Shown: positions 16,129 through 21,944 of the stretch, in pieces
How the letters are laid out: every line of letters starts with the position of its first letter
How positions within the stretch are numbered: the stretch's first letter is position 1
Assembly: GCA_027084065.1 (NCBI GenBank)
Contig: JALWLR010000089.1
Location: forward strand, 1-21,944
DNA from: Helicobacteraceae bacterium
Lineage (GTDB): Bacteria > Campylobacterota > Campylobacteria > Campylobacterales > Sulfurimonadaceae
Direction of reading: 5' to 3'
DNA: 21,944 nt
Program-made: the position numbers and the translations under genes
The notes under the pieces: generated by a model
What the model saw: the letters and a program-made list of their open reading frames with translations, nothing else
Told to the model about the DNA's origin: nothing
The model's database searches: none

Positions 16129-16638
16129 ATGAAAAGAAGGTTATCTTGGTGGCAAGGCGGCATACTTATGGCATTGCTGCTGCTGTTTACATTTTCGACA
16201 TTTGGAGCGGGGCGACCACTCGGTGCATCGACATATGTGCCCTATTTTGCCGGTATTTTGTTTGATCTCGATCCGGAAAAATATCCCTATTTGAAAGAGG
16301 TACATAATGCCGGAGCGTGGGAGGGGGTAATGCTGCTTGGTGCATTGCTTGGTGGATTTGTGACATCGATTTTTATAACAAAATCCTTTCGTTTGAGTGT
16401 CATTCCAACTGGATGGAAAAAGTACAAAAACAACTCTGTTGTTTCTCGTTTGGTCTGGAGTTTTGTCAGTGGATTTTTACTTATTATCGGTGCAAGATTA
16501 GCTGGAGGCTGTACAAGTGGGCATTTTCTCAGTGGAATGAGTCAAACGGCAATCAGCAGTATGATTTTTGGTGGAGTCGTTTTGGTAACATTGGTAGTAA
16601 CGGGAAAAATTTTCTACAAAAGTGAGGCAAACGAATGA
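16129..16638 (+). CDS. YeeE/YedE sulfur transporter, first half-protein
   Basis: A 169-aa inner-membrane protein with about four membrane segments (~9-26, 65-84, 107-123, 143-160). GARLAGGCTSGHFLSG (121-136) is the signature of the YeeE/YedE (DUF395, TsuA-type) sulfur-transport family, which imports thiosulfate through conserved cysteines. C128 in this motif is its only cysteine. Full-length TsuA has two such halves in one chain; here the second half is the next gene, overlapping by 4 bases (ATGA). AAGGAG (16118-16123) precedes ATG 16129. Transport of thiosulfate or another sulfane sulfur compound is inferred from the family. Confidence 0.88.
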   Translation: MKRRLSWWQGGILMALLLLFTFSTFGAGRPLGASTYVPYFAGILFDLDPEKYPYLKEVHNAGAWEGVMLLGALLGGFVTSIFITKSFRLSVIPTGWKKYKNNSVVSRLVWSFVSGFLLIIGARLAGGCTSGHFLSGMSQTAISSMIFGGVVLVTLVVTGKIFYKSEANE

Positions 16639-17258
16639 TATTAGATAGAATAGAGACAATGTTTACAACCGTTGCCAATGAGCCTCATGGCTCTGTTTGG
16701 ACGGTTTTGTTCATAGGGTTTTTGTTTGGGGCTATTATCCAGTACACTCGTGTAGACAAGTTTGAAAAAATTGCAGGTTTTGCCATGCTAAGAGATACGG
16801 TAGTGCCGAAAATGCTCTTTTTGGCTATAGGTTTAGCAAGCATTGGACTTTACTTCCTTGTAGAGGCAGGATATGCTTCGTATCATATCAAGCCGTTGAT
16901 GCTTGGAGGCATAGTGCTTGGAGGGATTATTTTTGGAGTGGCTATGACAATTTTCGGAAAGTGCCCGGGAACGGGTCCTATCTCCATTGCAGAGGGGCGT
17001 ATCGACGTTTTGGTAGGTGCCATTGGGGGAATCCTTGGCGGTTTGGTTTTTACACTCTATTTTGACAAATTTAAAGTACTAATGGGAGAGAATCTTGGTA
17101 AACCGACATTGTTGGAGTATTTCGAAGGACATGAAACACTTACGATTCTGATTTTTGGCATCGGACTGGTTATTATAAGTATTATGATTCCGCTTCGACA
17201 GGAGTTTGACGAAGCGGATTTGGAAAAGCTCAAAGAGCTTGAAGAGTCAGACAAGTAG
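16635..17258 (+). CDS. YeeE/YedE sulfur transporter, second half-protein
   Basis: A 207-aa membrane protein with about five hydrophobic segments (~22-36, 58-76, 88-107, 126-143, 168-185) and a charged cytosolic tail. GKCPGTGPISIAEGRID (109-125) is the second-half counterpart of the family signature and contains C110, its only cysteine. It begins within the end of the first half-gene (ATGA overlap), which argues for an equimolar heterodimer. Its 3' end overlaps the convergent flagellin-like gene by 12 bases. Confidence 0.88.
   Translation: MILDRIETMFTTVANEPHGSVWTVLFIGFLFGAIIQYTRVDKFEKIAGFAMLRDTVVPKMLFLAIGLASIGLYFLVEAGYASYHIKPLMLGGIVLGGIIFGVAMTIFGKCPGTGPISIAEGRIDVLVGAIGGILGGLVFTLYFDKFKVLMGENLGKPTLLEYFEGHETLTILIFGIGLVIISIMIPLRQEFDEADLEKLKELEESDK
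17226..17240 (-). terminator. Short hairpin terminator candidate for the flagellin-like gene
   Basis: Read on the minus strand: AAGCTC-TTT-GAGCTT followed by TTCC, 6 bases past the stop at 17247. It lies inside the coding end of the second YeeE/YedE gene. The stem is only 6 bp, so support is weak. Confidence 0.3.
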
Positions 17259-17972
17259 AGCTTGAAGACGCTGCGTATCCATCTCATTTTTATGAGCTTG
17301 GGTATATAAAGTGCTCTGCTCTAACAATCCCTCTTTTTCTAAAAGGGCTACGCTTTTAGCCATATCTGTATCTGCCATTTGCGAATAGGCGGCAAGTGTA
17401 TTGGTTCTTGATACTAACAAATTATTTATACTCGATACATACTCGTTGATACCGCTTCCAATCTCTTGTGCCGCACTTTCGATACTCTTTAAAAATTCTT
17501 CCATAGTGTTCGTATCTCCAAGGGAGAGTGCATCTGGGGAAAGCTTTGAAATATGGAGGTTTTGCATGTCACTTCCAAAAAGGGGTTTGTTTTGAAATGT
17601 TGCGCTTTGTATCGCATCGTGTATGGCATTTTTTTGTGCCGTGAACTCTTTTTGGAGCATTGCACGTTGATCGCTGTTAAGTGAGGCGGAGTTTGCGCGC
17701 ACGTTGAGTTCTTGCAGTTTTGTCGCACCATTGGAGATATTTTGAAGGACCCCATCGGCTATTTGAAGCATGGCAATGGATTCGTTTGCATTTTGCACGC
17801 TTTGACTCATTACCGAAGCATCGCTAAGAAGAGCCTCGGCTATTTGCATCATTGCCGCATTGGAGATTTTTATTTTATTGCCGCTTGAGAGCTCTTCTAT
17901 GCTCTCTTTTTCTTTTTGTTTGTGTGTATTTATGGAGAGTAAAGAGTTTGGTGCTGTTTTGCTGACATTCAT
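17247..17972 (-). CDS. Compact flagellin-like protein
   Basis: A 241-aa protein with both conserved ends of flagellins and almost nothing between. N-terminal half: LSSGNKIKISNAA (~28-40), then NANESIAMLQIADGVLQNI (~61-79), matching the flagellin D0/D1 pattern LSSGxRIN...I..LQ.AD. Next comes LQKEFTAQKNAIHDAI and ATFQNKPLF, like the FNGKxLF turn. C-terminal half: ADTDMAKSVALLEKEGLLEQS and QRLQALL, parallel to the flagellin ADxAxE...QILxQ tail. The usual DDAAG is replaced by ISNAAM, and no D2/D3 domain exists. ATG 17972 is preferred over an upstream start at 18032 because AAAAGGAGA lies just before it. It could be a minor filament, cap-proximal or sensory paralogue rather than the main flagellin. 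Confidence 0.72.
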   Translation of the reverse strand: MNVSKTAPNSLLSINTHKQKEKESIEELSSGNKIKISNAAMMQIAEALLSDASVMSQSVQNANESIAMLQIADGVLQNISNGATKLQELNVRANSASLNSDQRAMLQKEFTAQKNAIHDAIQSATFQNKPLFGSDMQNLHISKLSPDALSLGDTNTMEEFLKSIESAAQEIGSGINEYVSSINNLLVSRTNTLAAYSQMADTDMAKSVALLEKEGLLEQSTLYTQAHKNEMDTQRLQALLV

Positions 17973-18020
17973 GATCTCTCCTTTTGTTTGACTTTTTGCA
18001 TGTAGAGGTTCATACAAACG

Positions 18021-18043
18021 ATTATAAAGCAAAGTAGCTTTAA
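18021..18043 (-). promoter_or_regulatory. Candidate promoter of the flagellin-like gene
   Basis: On the minus strand: TTAAAG (18043-18038) and TATAAT (18026-18021), 17 bases apart, a housekeeping-type pair. The core of a sigma-54 site (GG-N10-GC, GGAAGAGTTAAAGC) overlaps it but lacks the rest of the consensus. No convincing sigma-28 site is seen. Confidence 0.45.
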
Positions 18044-18062
18044 CTCTTCCTAAAAGAGCATG

Positions 18063-19382
18063 CTATTTTTTTAGCAGCTCTTTGATTGTCTCTTCGTCGA
18101 TACGGTCGTTTTCATATTTGACGACGATGAGTTCTTCTGTATGGTTTGTGTAGAAGTCGTTGATACCTTCAACATCTTTAAGAGAGAGAAGTTTTTCCGG
18201 GTCGTACTCATGCATATTCAAAAAGAGGTTCGCGCGCAGTGCCGGGTTTCGCATACCCAGTATCCAGATTATCCAAAAAAGAGAGACAATCAAAACGGCA
18301 ATGGAGACACCCTCTTCGCCAAATTTTTGGTACAACCATCCACCAACTGCACCACCGAGGAAAATTCCGACATAGGCAAATGTGTTTGCAACACCGAGTG
18401 CGGCACCCTTTTGATGCACTTTGGCAAACTTACTGACAAAGCTTTGCAAAAGCGGCTCAAACATGTTAAACCCTATGAAAAAGCTGACCGCCCCGGCTGC
18501 AAAGAGGTAGAAGTTGTCGGTAAAGCCCATCAGTAAAAATGCAACGATTATGAAAAGAATGGAGAGAATAAAAACCTGTTTTCCTTTGCCGTATTTTTCG
18601 CCAAATACAGCAGCAGGTCCCATCGCTAAAATACCAAAAACTACGGCAGGCAGGTAGACTTTCCAGTAGTCTATCGTCTCCATACCGAATTTGTTTTTTA
18701 GTAAAATCGGGATGAGAAAAAATGCTATAGCCATTGTCGAGCTGTGAAATAAAAAGGTTACATACATGCGAACGAGATCTTTGTCTTTAAAAACCTCTTT
18801 GACTTTGGCTTCCTCTTCGGAGTAGTGATGAACGATTTTTGGAGGTTCTGGAACCGCTGTAAAGAGAATGACAAGAGCAAAAAGCGCTAAAGCCGCTGTG
18901 AGCCAAAAAAGTGCACTGACACTCCAAATACCCGCTATCGTCGGTCCTATAATCATCGCCGCTGCAAAACTCATCGCAATGACCATGCCCATAATTGCCA
19001 TAGCGTGTGCACGCTCATCTTCGCGTACCTGATCGGCTATCATCGCCGTTACGACACTGCCGATTGCTCCAGCACCTTGTAAAAAACGTCCCACGAGAAG
19101 CATGTTGATGTCGGTTGCGATCGCGGCTATAACCGAACCGGCTGCAAAGGTAAGCAGACCGATAAGCAGCGTCTTCTTACGTCCGATCTTATCACTGAGC
19201 ACTCCAAAAGGCACTTGAAAGAGTGCTTGTGTGAGTGCATAGCCGCCGAGTGCGACACCTGCTAAGAAAGCGTTACCGCCGGGCAGGTCTTTTGCGTATT
19301 GCGACAATACAGAAAGAACGATAAAAAGCCCGAAAAACCGAAGCGCCACTATCAGTGAGAGTGGTAAAACCTTTTTAATCAT
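18063..19382 (-). CDS. MFS transporter of the YajR type with C-terminal soluble domain
   Basis: A 439-aa, 12-segment major facilitator. Motif A GVLSDKIGRKKTLLIGL follows segment 2 (~60-76), RFLQGAGAIGSVVTAMIAD marks segment 4, and a second-half landmark is YWKVYLPAVVFG. The C-terminal ~45 residues (SLKDVEGINDFYTNHTEELIVVKYENDRIDEETIKELL) form a small predicted alpha/beta domain like the YAM domain of E. coli YajR. YajR is thought to be a proton-driven drug or metabolite exporter; the substrate here is unknown. AGGA (minus strand, 19391-19388) precedes the ATG. Its stop is 90 bases before the flagellin-like ATG in the same direction. Confidence 0.85.
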   Translation of the reverse strand: MIKKVLPLSLIVALRFFGLFIVLSVLSQYAKDLPGGNAFLAGVALGGYALTQALFQVPFGVLSDKIGRKKTLLIGLLTFAAGSVIAAIATDINMLLVGRFLQGAGAIGSVVTAMIADQVREDERAHAMAIMGMVIAMSFAAAMIIGPTIAGIWSVSALFWLTAALALFALVILFTAVPEPPKIVHHYSEEEAKVKEVFKDKDLVRMYVTFLFHSSTMAIAFFLIPILLKNKFGMETIDYWKVYLPAVVFGILAMGPAAVFGEKYGKGKQVFILSILFIIVAFLLMGFTDNFYLFAAGAVSFFIGFNMFEPLLQSFVSKFAKVHQKGAALGVANTFAYVGIFLGGAVGGWLYQKFGEEGVSIAVLIVSLFWIIWILGMRNPALRANLFLNMHEYDPEKLLSLKDVEGINDFYTNHTEELIVVKYENDRIDEETIKELLKK

Positions 19383-19415
19383 GAAAATCCTTTAATATGT
19401 TAAAATTCTATCAAA

Positions 19416-19438
19416 ATTATAGAGCAACGCCTATTTAA
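19416..19438 (-). promoter_or_regulatory. Candidate promoter of the YajR-type transporter gene
   Basis: Minus-strand TATAAT (19421-19416) with an ATTTAAA-derived TTTAAAT element about 17 bases upstream. Predicted start is near 19409, with AAAGGAT before the ATG at 19382. The divergent rdgB promoter is not obvious in the remaining ~45 bases. Confidence 0.5.
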
Positions 19439-19483
19439 AAAGTGTGCCATAAGTAAATGAAACCAAATGTTTAAGGAAAAATT

Positions 19484-20077
19484 TTGAAACTTATACTTGC
19501 AACAGGGAACCAAGGGAAGGTAAGAGAGATCAAAGAGTATTGCGACACATTCGAAGTGATTCCCTATACGGAGCTTATCGAGCCTTTTGAGATTGTCGAA
19601 GATGGAAATACATTCAAACAAAACGCCATTATCAAAGCAGAGGCGGTTTATAATGCGCTTGGACGTGAGGATGTGGTCGTCTTGGCAGATGACAGCGGTA
19701 TTAGTGTCGATGCGCTTGGTGGAGAACCGGGTATTTACTCCGCGCGTTATGCCGGCGAAGATGCAAGTGACAAGGATAACCTTTTCAAACTAGTAGAGGA
19801 GCTCAAAAAAAGAGCTCTAAAGAGTTCGCCGGCACACTATACGGCGGCGATGGCACTTGTTTCGAAAAATGGAGTACAGACGGTGCATGGTTGGATGTAT
19901 GGAGAGGTAATCGACACACCAAGAGGAGAGAATGGGTTTGGGTATGATCCTATCTTCATTCCCGAAGGATTTACAAAGACACTCGGAGAGCTAGAGAGTG
20001 ATGTGAAAAAAGAGCTTTCTCATCGCGCCAAAGCGTTGAGTCTGGCAAAGATGTTTCTGCGGACTATAAAACTTTAG
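19484..20077 (+). CDS. rdgB: XTP/dITP diphosphatase (RdgB/HAM1 family)
   Basis: A 197-aa enzyme that hydrolyses dITP, XTP and ITP to monophosphates, keeping deaminated purines out of DNA and RNA. Seen: ATGNQGKVREI (6-16, phosphate-binding TxxNxxK), VLADDSGISVDALGGEPGIYSARYAG (D69/D70 metal/catalytic region), GENGFGYDPIF (specificity loop) and SHRAKAL near the end. The start is TTG 19484, supported by AAGGA (19473-19477) 6 bases upstream and by homology beginning exactly there (MKLILATGN). The 3' end overlaps a minus-strand micro-gene by 14 bases. Confidence 0.95.
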   Translation: MKLILATGNQGKVREIKEYCDTFEVIPYTELIEPFEIVEDGNTFKQNAIIKAEAVYNALGREDVVVLADDSGISVDALGGEPGIYSARYAGEDASDKDNLFKLVEELKKRALKSSPAHYTAAMALVSKNGVQTVHGWMYGEVIDTPRGENGFGYDPIFIPEGFTKTLGELESDVKKELSHRAKALSLAKMFLRTIKL

Positions 20078-20156
20078 AGCCGACATTGTAAAGCAGGTTA
20101 TCCACCGCTTTGAAAAATTTCGCGATTTTCGTTTTGTATGTACGTACCGTTTTCAT
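20064..20156 (-). CDS. Micro-gene for a 30-aa cationic amphipathic peptide (unrecognised)
   Basis: Too short for usual gene finders. A perfect AAGGAG (20168-20163) is 3 bases before ATG 20159 and 6 bases before a second ATG at 20156; the second gives the better spacing and a 30-aa product ending at TAG 20066-20064. The peptide begins MKTVRTYKTKIAKFF. Seven Lys/Arg against one Asp give about +6. Hydrophobic residues at 4, 7, 11, 14/15, 18, 21/22, 25 and 29/30 recur every 3-4 positions, so it would form one amphipathic helix. No family is recognised. It lies 60 bases downstream of uppP in the same direction, with an inverted repeat covering its ribosome site, and overlaps the end of rdgB antisense. 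It could be a regulatory or toxin-like membrane peptide; coding status rests on the ribosome site and helix periodicity only. Confidence 0.5.
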   Translation of the reverse strand: MKTVRTYKTKIAKFFKAVDNLLYNVGSKVL

Positions 20157-20161
20157 CATTG

Positions 20162-20204
20162 ACTCCTTGTGAAAACTTGCTATAACATAGCTAAAGCAAG
20201 GAGT
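20162..20204 (-). promoter_or_regulatory. Inverted repeat that can sequester the micro-gene ribosome site
   Basis: On the minus strand ACTCCTTG (20204-20197) is an exact complement of CAAGGAGT (20169-20162), the Shine-Dalgarno of the micro-gene. Between them, GCTAT-GTT-ATAGC (20191-20179) forms a second stem. CTTGCT (20200-20195) can instead pair with AGCAAG (20081+95 to 20081+100, that is 20181-20176), which competes for the anti-Shine-Dalgarno arm. Two mutually exclusive folds are therefore possible. No U-tract follows on either strand, which argues against a plain terminator. Confidence 0.5.
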
Positions 20205-20219
20205 GTTCCAGTGATATTT

Positions 20220-20987
20220 TTAAAAAAGCAGCAGTAGCAAAAGACCAAAAGCGATGCGGTAGATGCCAAAAGGAACGAAGGTAAAGCGCTCCAGATACGC
20301 CATAAAGAGCTTGATGCTGGCAAAAGCGACGAGGAATGCAGTTACAAAGCCGACTGCAAGAGGTGCTGTTTCTGCATGTAGAAACTCTTTATAGTGTTTA
20401 AGCAGGTCGTATGCCGTAACGGCTCCCATAACGGGAAAGGCAAGCAAAAAGCTAAACTCTGCACTCGCTTTTCTATCTAGTCCCGCCAACAAAGCACCTA
20501 TAATGCTCGAACCCGCCCTGCTTGTACCGGGAATAAGCGCGAAAATCTGTGCGATGCCAATGAAGAGTGCTTGTTTGAGTGAAACTCCTTCAACGTCATG
20601 GACCAAATGGCGCTCTTTAGGGATGTAAAACTTCTCCACAAGTAAAAAAACGACTCCACCCGTTATAAACATAAGAGCGACTACGTGAACACTAAAAAGA
20701 GACTTGATTTGATTTGCAAATAAAAAACCGACAACGGCAATGGGCAAAAAGGCTACGAAAATTTTTATCCAGAGTTTTGCATGTGAAAAAGAAAACTTCT
20801 CTTTGTAATTGAAAAAGACGGCAAGAATGGCAGCAAACTGGATGATGACTTCATAGGCTTTGGTAACGCTTGTCTGCTCAATGCCTAAAAATTTGCTGGC
20901 AACGATAAGATGCCCGGTAGAGCTAATAGGCAAAAACTCGGTAAATCCTTCGATAGTTCCGAGAATAACGCTTTGTATGAGTGTCAT
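20220..20987 (-). CDS. uppP: Undecaprenyl-diphosphatase
   Basis: A 255-aa polytopic membrane enzyme that dephosphorylates undecaprenyl pyrophosphate to recycle the lipid carrier for peptidoglycan and surface glycans; also linked to bacitracin resistance (BacA). Family signatures: GTIEGFTEFLPISSTGHL (10-27) with catalytic E13/E17 and S23, and IPGTSRAGSSIIGALLAGLDRKASAEFSFLLAFP (~147-181) with the conserved Arg. About eight membrane segments are visible and length is typical. AAGGAA precedes ATG 20987. The promoter is back to back with that of the divergent gene at 21031. No clear terminator follows, so transcription may run on into the micro-gene. Confidence 0.96.
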   Translation of the reverse strand: MTLIQSVILGTIEGFTEFLPISSTGHLIVASKFLGIEQTSVTKAYEVIIQFAAILAVFFNYKEKFSFSHAKLWIKIFVAFLPIAVVGFLFANQIKSLFSVHVVALMFITGGVVFLLVEKFYIPKERHLVHDVEGVSLKQALFIGIAQIFALIPGTSRAGSSIIGALLAGLDRKASAEFSFLLAFPVMGAVTAYDLLKHYKEFLHAETAPLAVGFVTAFLVAFASIKLFMAYLERFTFVPFGIYRIAFGLLLLLLF

Positions 20988-21011
20988 TAAAGTTCCTTAA
21001 ATTATCGCGTT

Positions 21012-21017
21012 ATTATA
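21012..21017 (-). promoter_or_regulatory. -10 box of uppP
   Basis: TATAAT on the minus strand (ATTATA on the plus), about 25 bases upstream of the uppP ATG. It is separated by one base from the plus-strand TATAAT of the divergent gene. Confidence 0.5.
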
Positions 21018-21018
21018 G

Positions 21019-21024
21019 TATAAT
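21019..21024 (+). promoter_or_regulatory. -10 box of the divergent gene, 6 bases before its ATG
   Basis: A perfect TATAAT followed by TCTCCT and ATG 21031. The expected start of transcription coincides with the start codon, and no Shine-Dalgarno complement (AGGAG) is present; TCTCCT is its opposite strand. This suggests a leaderless mRNA. Confidence 0.5.
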
Positions 21025-21030
21025 TCTCCT

Positions 21031-21944
21031 ATGGCTAAGAAAAATAAAAAATTTACAAAAATCAATCAAAAAATCAAAAAATATTTTGACAACGATCCTT
21101 TCGATATAGGGATAGAGCGTGTAAGCAGTGAAACACTCAGCGAGTTGATGCACACGCTTGGGATTTATGACATAGAGTATGACAAAGCCTCTATGCTCAA
21201 AGCCGTGCGTCATTTATGGTCGAGCGCGGATGCGGTGGTAAGAGAGCAGATTTTGGAGTTTTTTGAACAAAACGGAAAAATCTACAAATCCGACAAAATC
21301 AAAGAGCCGCTAGGCGATAAAATGGACAAGCTTAATGAGTTTTTCGAAGAGTTAGGTGTAGATGTCGATGAGGCAGCAGAGCTGTTTGAAGCCTTCAAAG
21401 AGGTGCGCAGCAAGAAGATTACACTTGCGAAAGTGAAAAACAAACTTGAACTGCTTCGTTTTGAGAAAAAGCGACTGGAGATAGAGAGGAGGTGTGACGG
21501 GACGTTTGATTTGGATGATCGCTTCGAGTTCTATGCACCGATGCGGTATGAGGTGTTTGAGGAGTCCTTTTCCAAAATAGAGCTTTTACACACAAAGCCC
21601 TATACGTTGGAGTTTTTGAAAAACACGCCTACAGAGGAGATAGTAGAAAAGATAGAGCAGGACAAACAAACAGCCAAAGAGAAGCGCCAAAAAGAGCTGG
21701 ATGAGTTTCTTTCATCGCTGAAAATACCGCATAAGTATTTGGAAAAAGGGGAGATGCTCCATGCACTCAAAGCATCTTCAGGCGATACAAAGCTAGCCTA
21801 CCCACCGCTAAAGGTGCGTGAAATCAAAAAGATTTTGAGTCAAATGGTAGAGATCAAAGAGGCAAAACTTGAGCGCGATGAGTTTTACTTCACTATAGAT
21901 ACCACGCTTACGCTGCCTGTAACACACGACACACTCTCTTACGA
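21031..21944 (+). CDS. Unrecognised charged, helical protein; 3' truncated by window edge
   Basis: Open for 304 codons from ATG 21031 (MAKKNKKFTKIN) with no stop before the window ends. The protein is rich in Lys and Glu, without signal peptide or membrane segment, so cytosolic. The N-terminus is a basic Lys-rich patch. Residues ~30-75 (SETLSELMHTLGIYDIEYD, then KASMLKAVRHLW) loosely resemble a SAP-like helix-turn-helix used for DNA binding. Residues ~130-155 and ~210-235 look like coiled coil (KVKNKLELLRFEKKRLEIER; EKIEQDKQTAKEKRQKELDEF). No catalytic motif is visible in the part present. Codon use resembles the neighbours. Function unknown. Confidence 0.75.
   Translation, partial: MAKKNKKFTKINQKIKKYFDNDPFDIGIERVSSETLSELMHTLGIYDIEYDKASMLKAVRHLWSSADAVVREQILEFFEQNGKIYKSDKIKEPLGDKMDKLNEFFEELGVDVDEAAELFEAFKEVRSKKITLAKVKNKLELLRFEKKRLEIERRCDGTFDLDDRFEFYAPMRYEVFEESFSKIELLHTKPYTLEFLKNTPTEEIVEKIEQDKQTAKEKRQKELDEFLSSLKIPHKYLEKGEMLHALKASSGDTKLAYPPLKVREIKKILSQMVEIKEAKLERDEFYFTIDTTLTLPVTHDTLSY

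Noticed and set aside
17973..18032. Upstream start for the flagellin-like gene
   Set aside because: It would place the AAAAGGAGA ribosome site inside the coding region; ATG 17972 has the correct spacing.
20212..20238. GTG-initiated 8-codon plus-strand frame after CAAGGAGT
   Set aside because: Too short and ending inside the uppP 3' end; the plus-strand AAGGAG is better explained as the mate of the inverted repeat.
1..21944. CRISPR arrays, insertion sequences, tRNA or rRNA genes
   Set aside because: No regularly spaced repeats, transposase frames, terminal repeats, tRNA cloverleaf or rRNA sequence were seen on reading both strands.

Overview
The window reads as a chromosomal segment from a member of the Campylobacterota, most likely a sulfur-oxidising, Sulfurimonas-like chemolithoautotroph. 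The evidence is: a 602-residue threonyl-tRNA synthetase directly followed by infC; an AddB/AddA pair; the four-subunit pyruvate:acceptor oxidoreductase in porG-porD-porA-porB order; an OprD-type porin; YeeE/YedE sulfur-transport half-proteins; and promoters with a TTTAAG-like element about 16-17 bases upstream of a TATAAT-like -10. The genus is an inference. Coding density is high, and no intergenic gap exceeds about 200 bases.

Layout. 1-3536: the 3' end of addB followed by addA (double-strand break repair). 3641-4462: rplM-rpsI ribosomal operon. 4594-8150: a DUF945/YdgA-like membrane-anchored protein, an orphan periplasmic peptide-type binding protein and a HAD phosphatase, tightly packed. 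8275-11439: porGDAB, with a perfect dyad in its leader and a strong hairpin behind it. 11552-13523: a small HAD phosphatase of the soluble P-type-ATPase-like group, possibly leaderless, then an OprD-like porin. 13578-15928: thrS-infC, with infC starting at TTG. 16129-17258: two overlapping YeeE/YedE half-transporters behind a promoter with an inverted repeat. 17247-19382 (minus strand): a compact divergent flagellin-like protein and a YajR-type MFS transporter. 19484-20077: rdgB. 20064-20987 (minus strand): uppP and, downstream of it, a previously unlisted 30-codon gene for a cationic amphipathic peptide. 21031 to the window end: an unrecognised gene, divergent from uppP and probably leaderless.

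Function. Pyruvate oxidoreductase links acetyl-CoA and pyruvate through low-potential ferredoxin or flavodoxin, as needed for the reductive TCA cycle. The YeeE/YedE pair probably imports thiosulfate or another sulfane-sulfur compound. The rest is housekeeping: translation (L13, S9, ThrRS, IF3), recombination (AddAB), nucleotide sanitation (RdgB) and the cell-wall lipid carrier (UppP).

The strongest candidates for something undescribed are: (i) the micro-gene at 20064-20156, whose ribosome-binding site can be sequestered by an upstream inverted repeat; (ii) two genes whose -10 boxes sit exactly 6 bases before ATG and which lack a Shine-Dalgarno; (iii) the dyads in front of the YeeE/YedE and por operons; (iv) the short flagellin paralogue.
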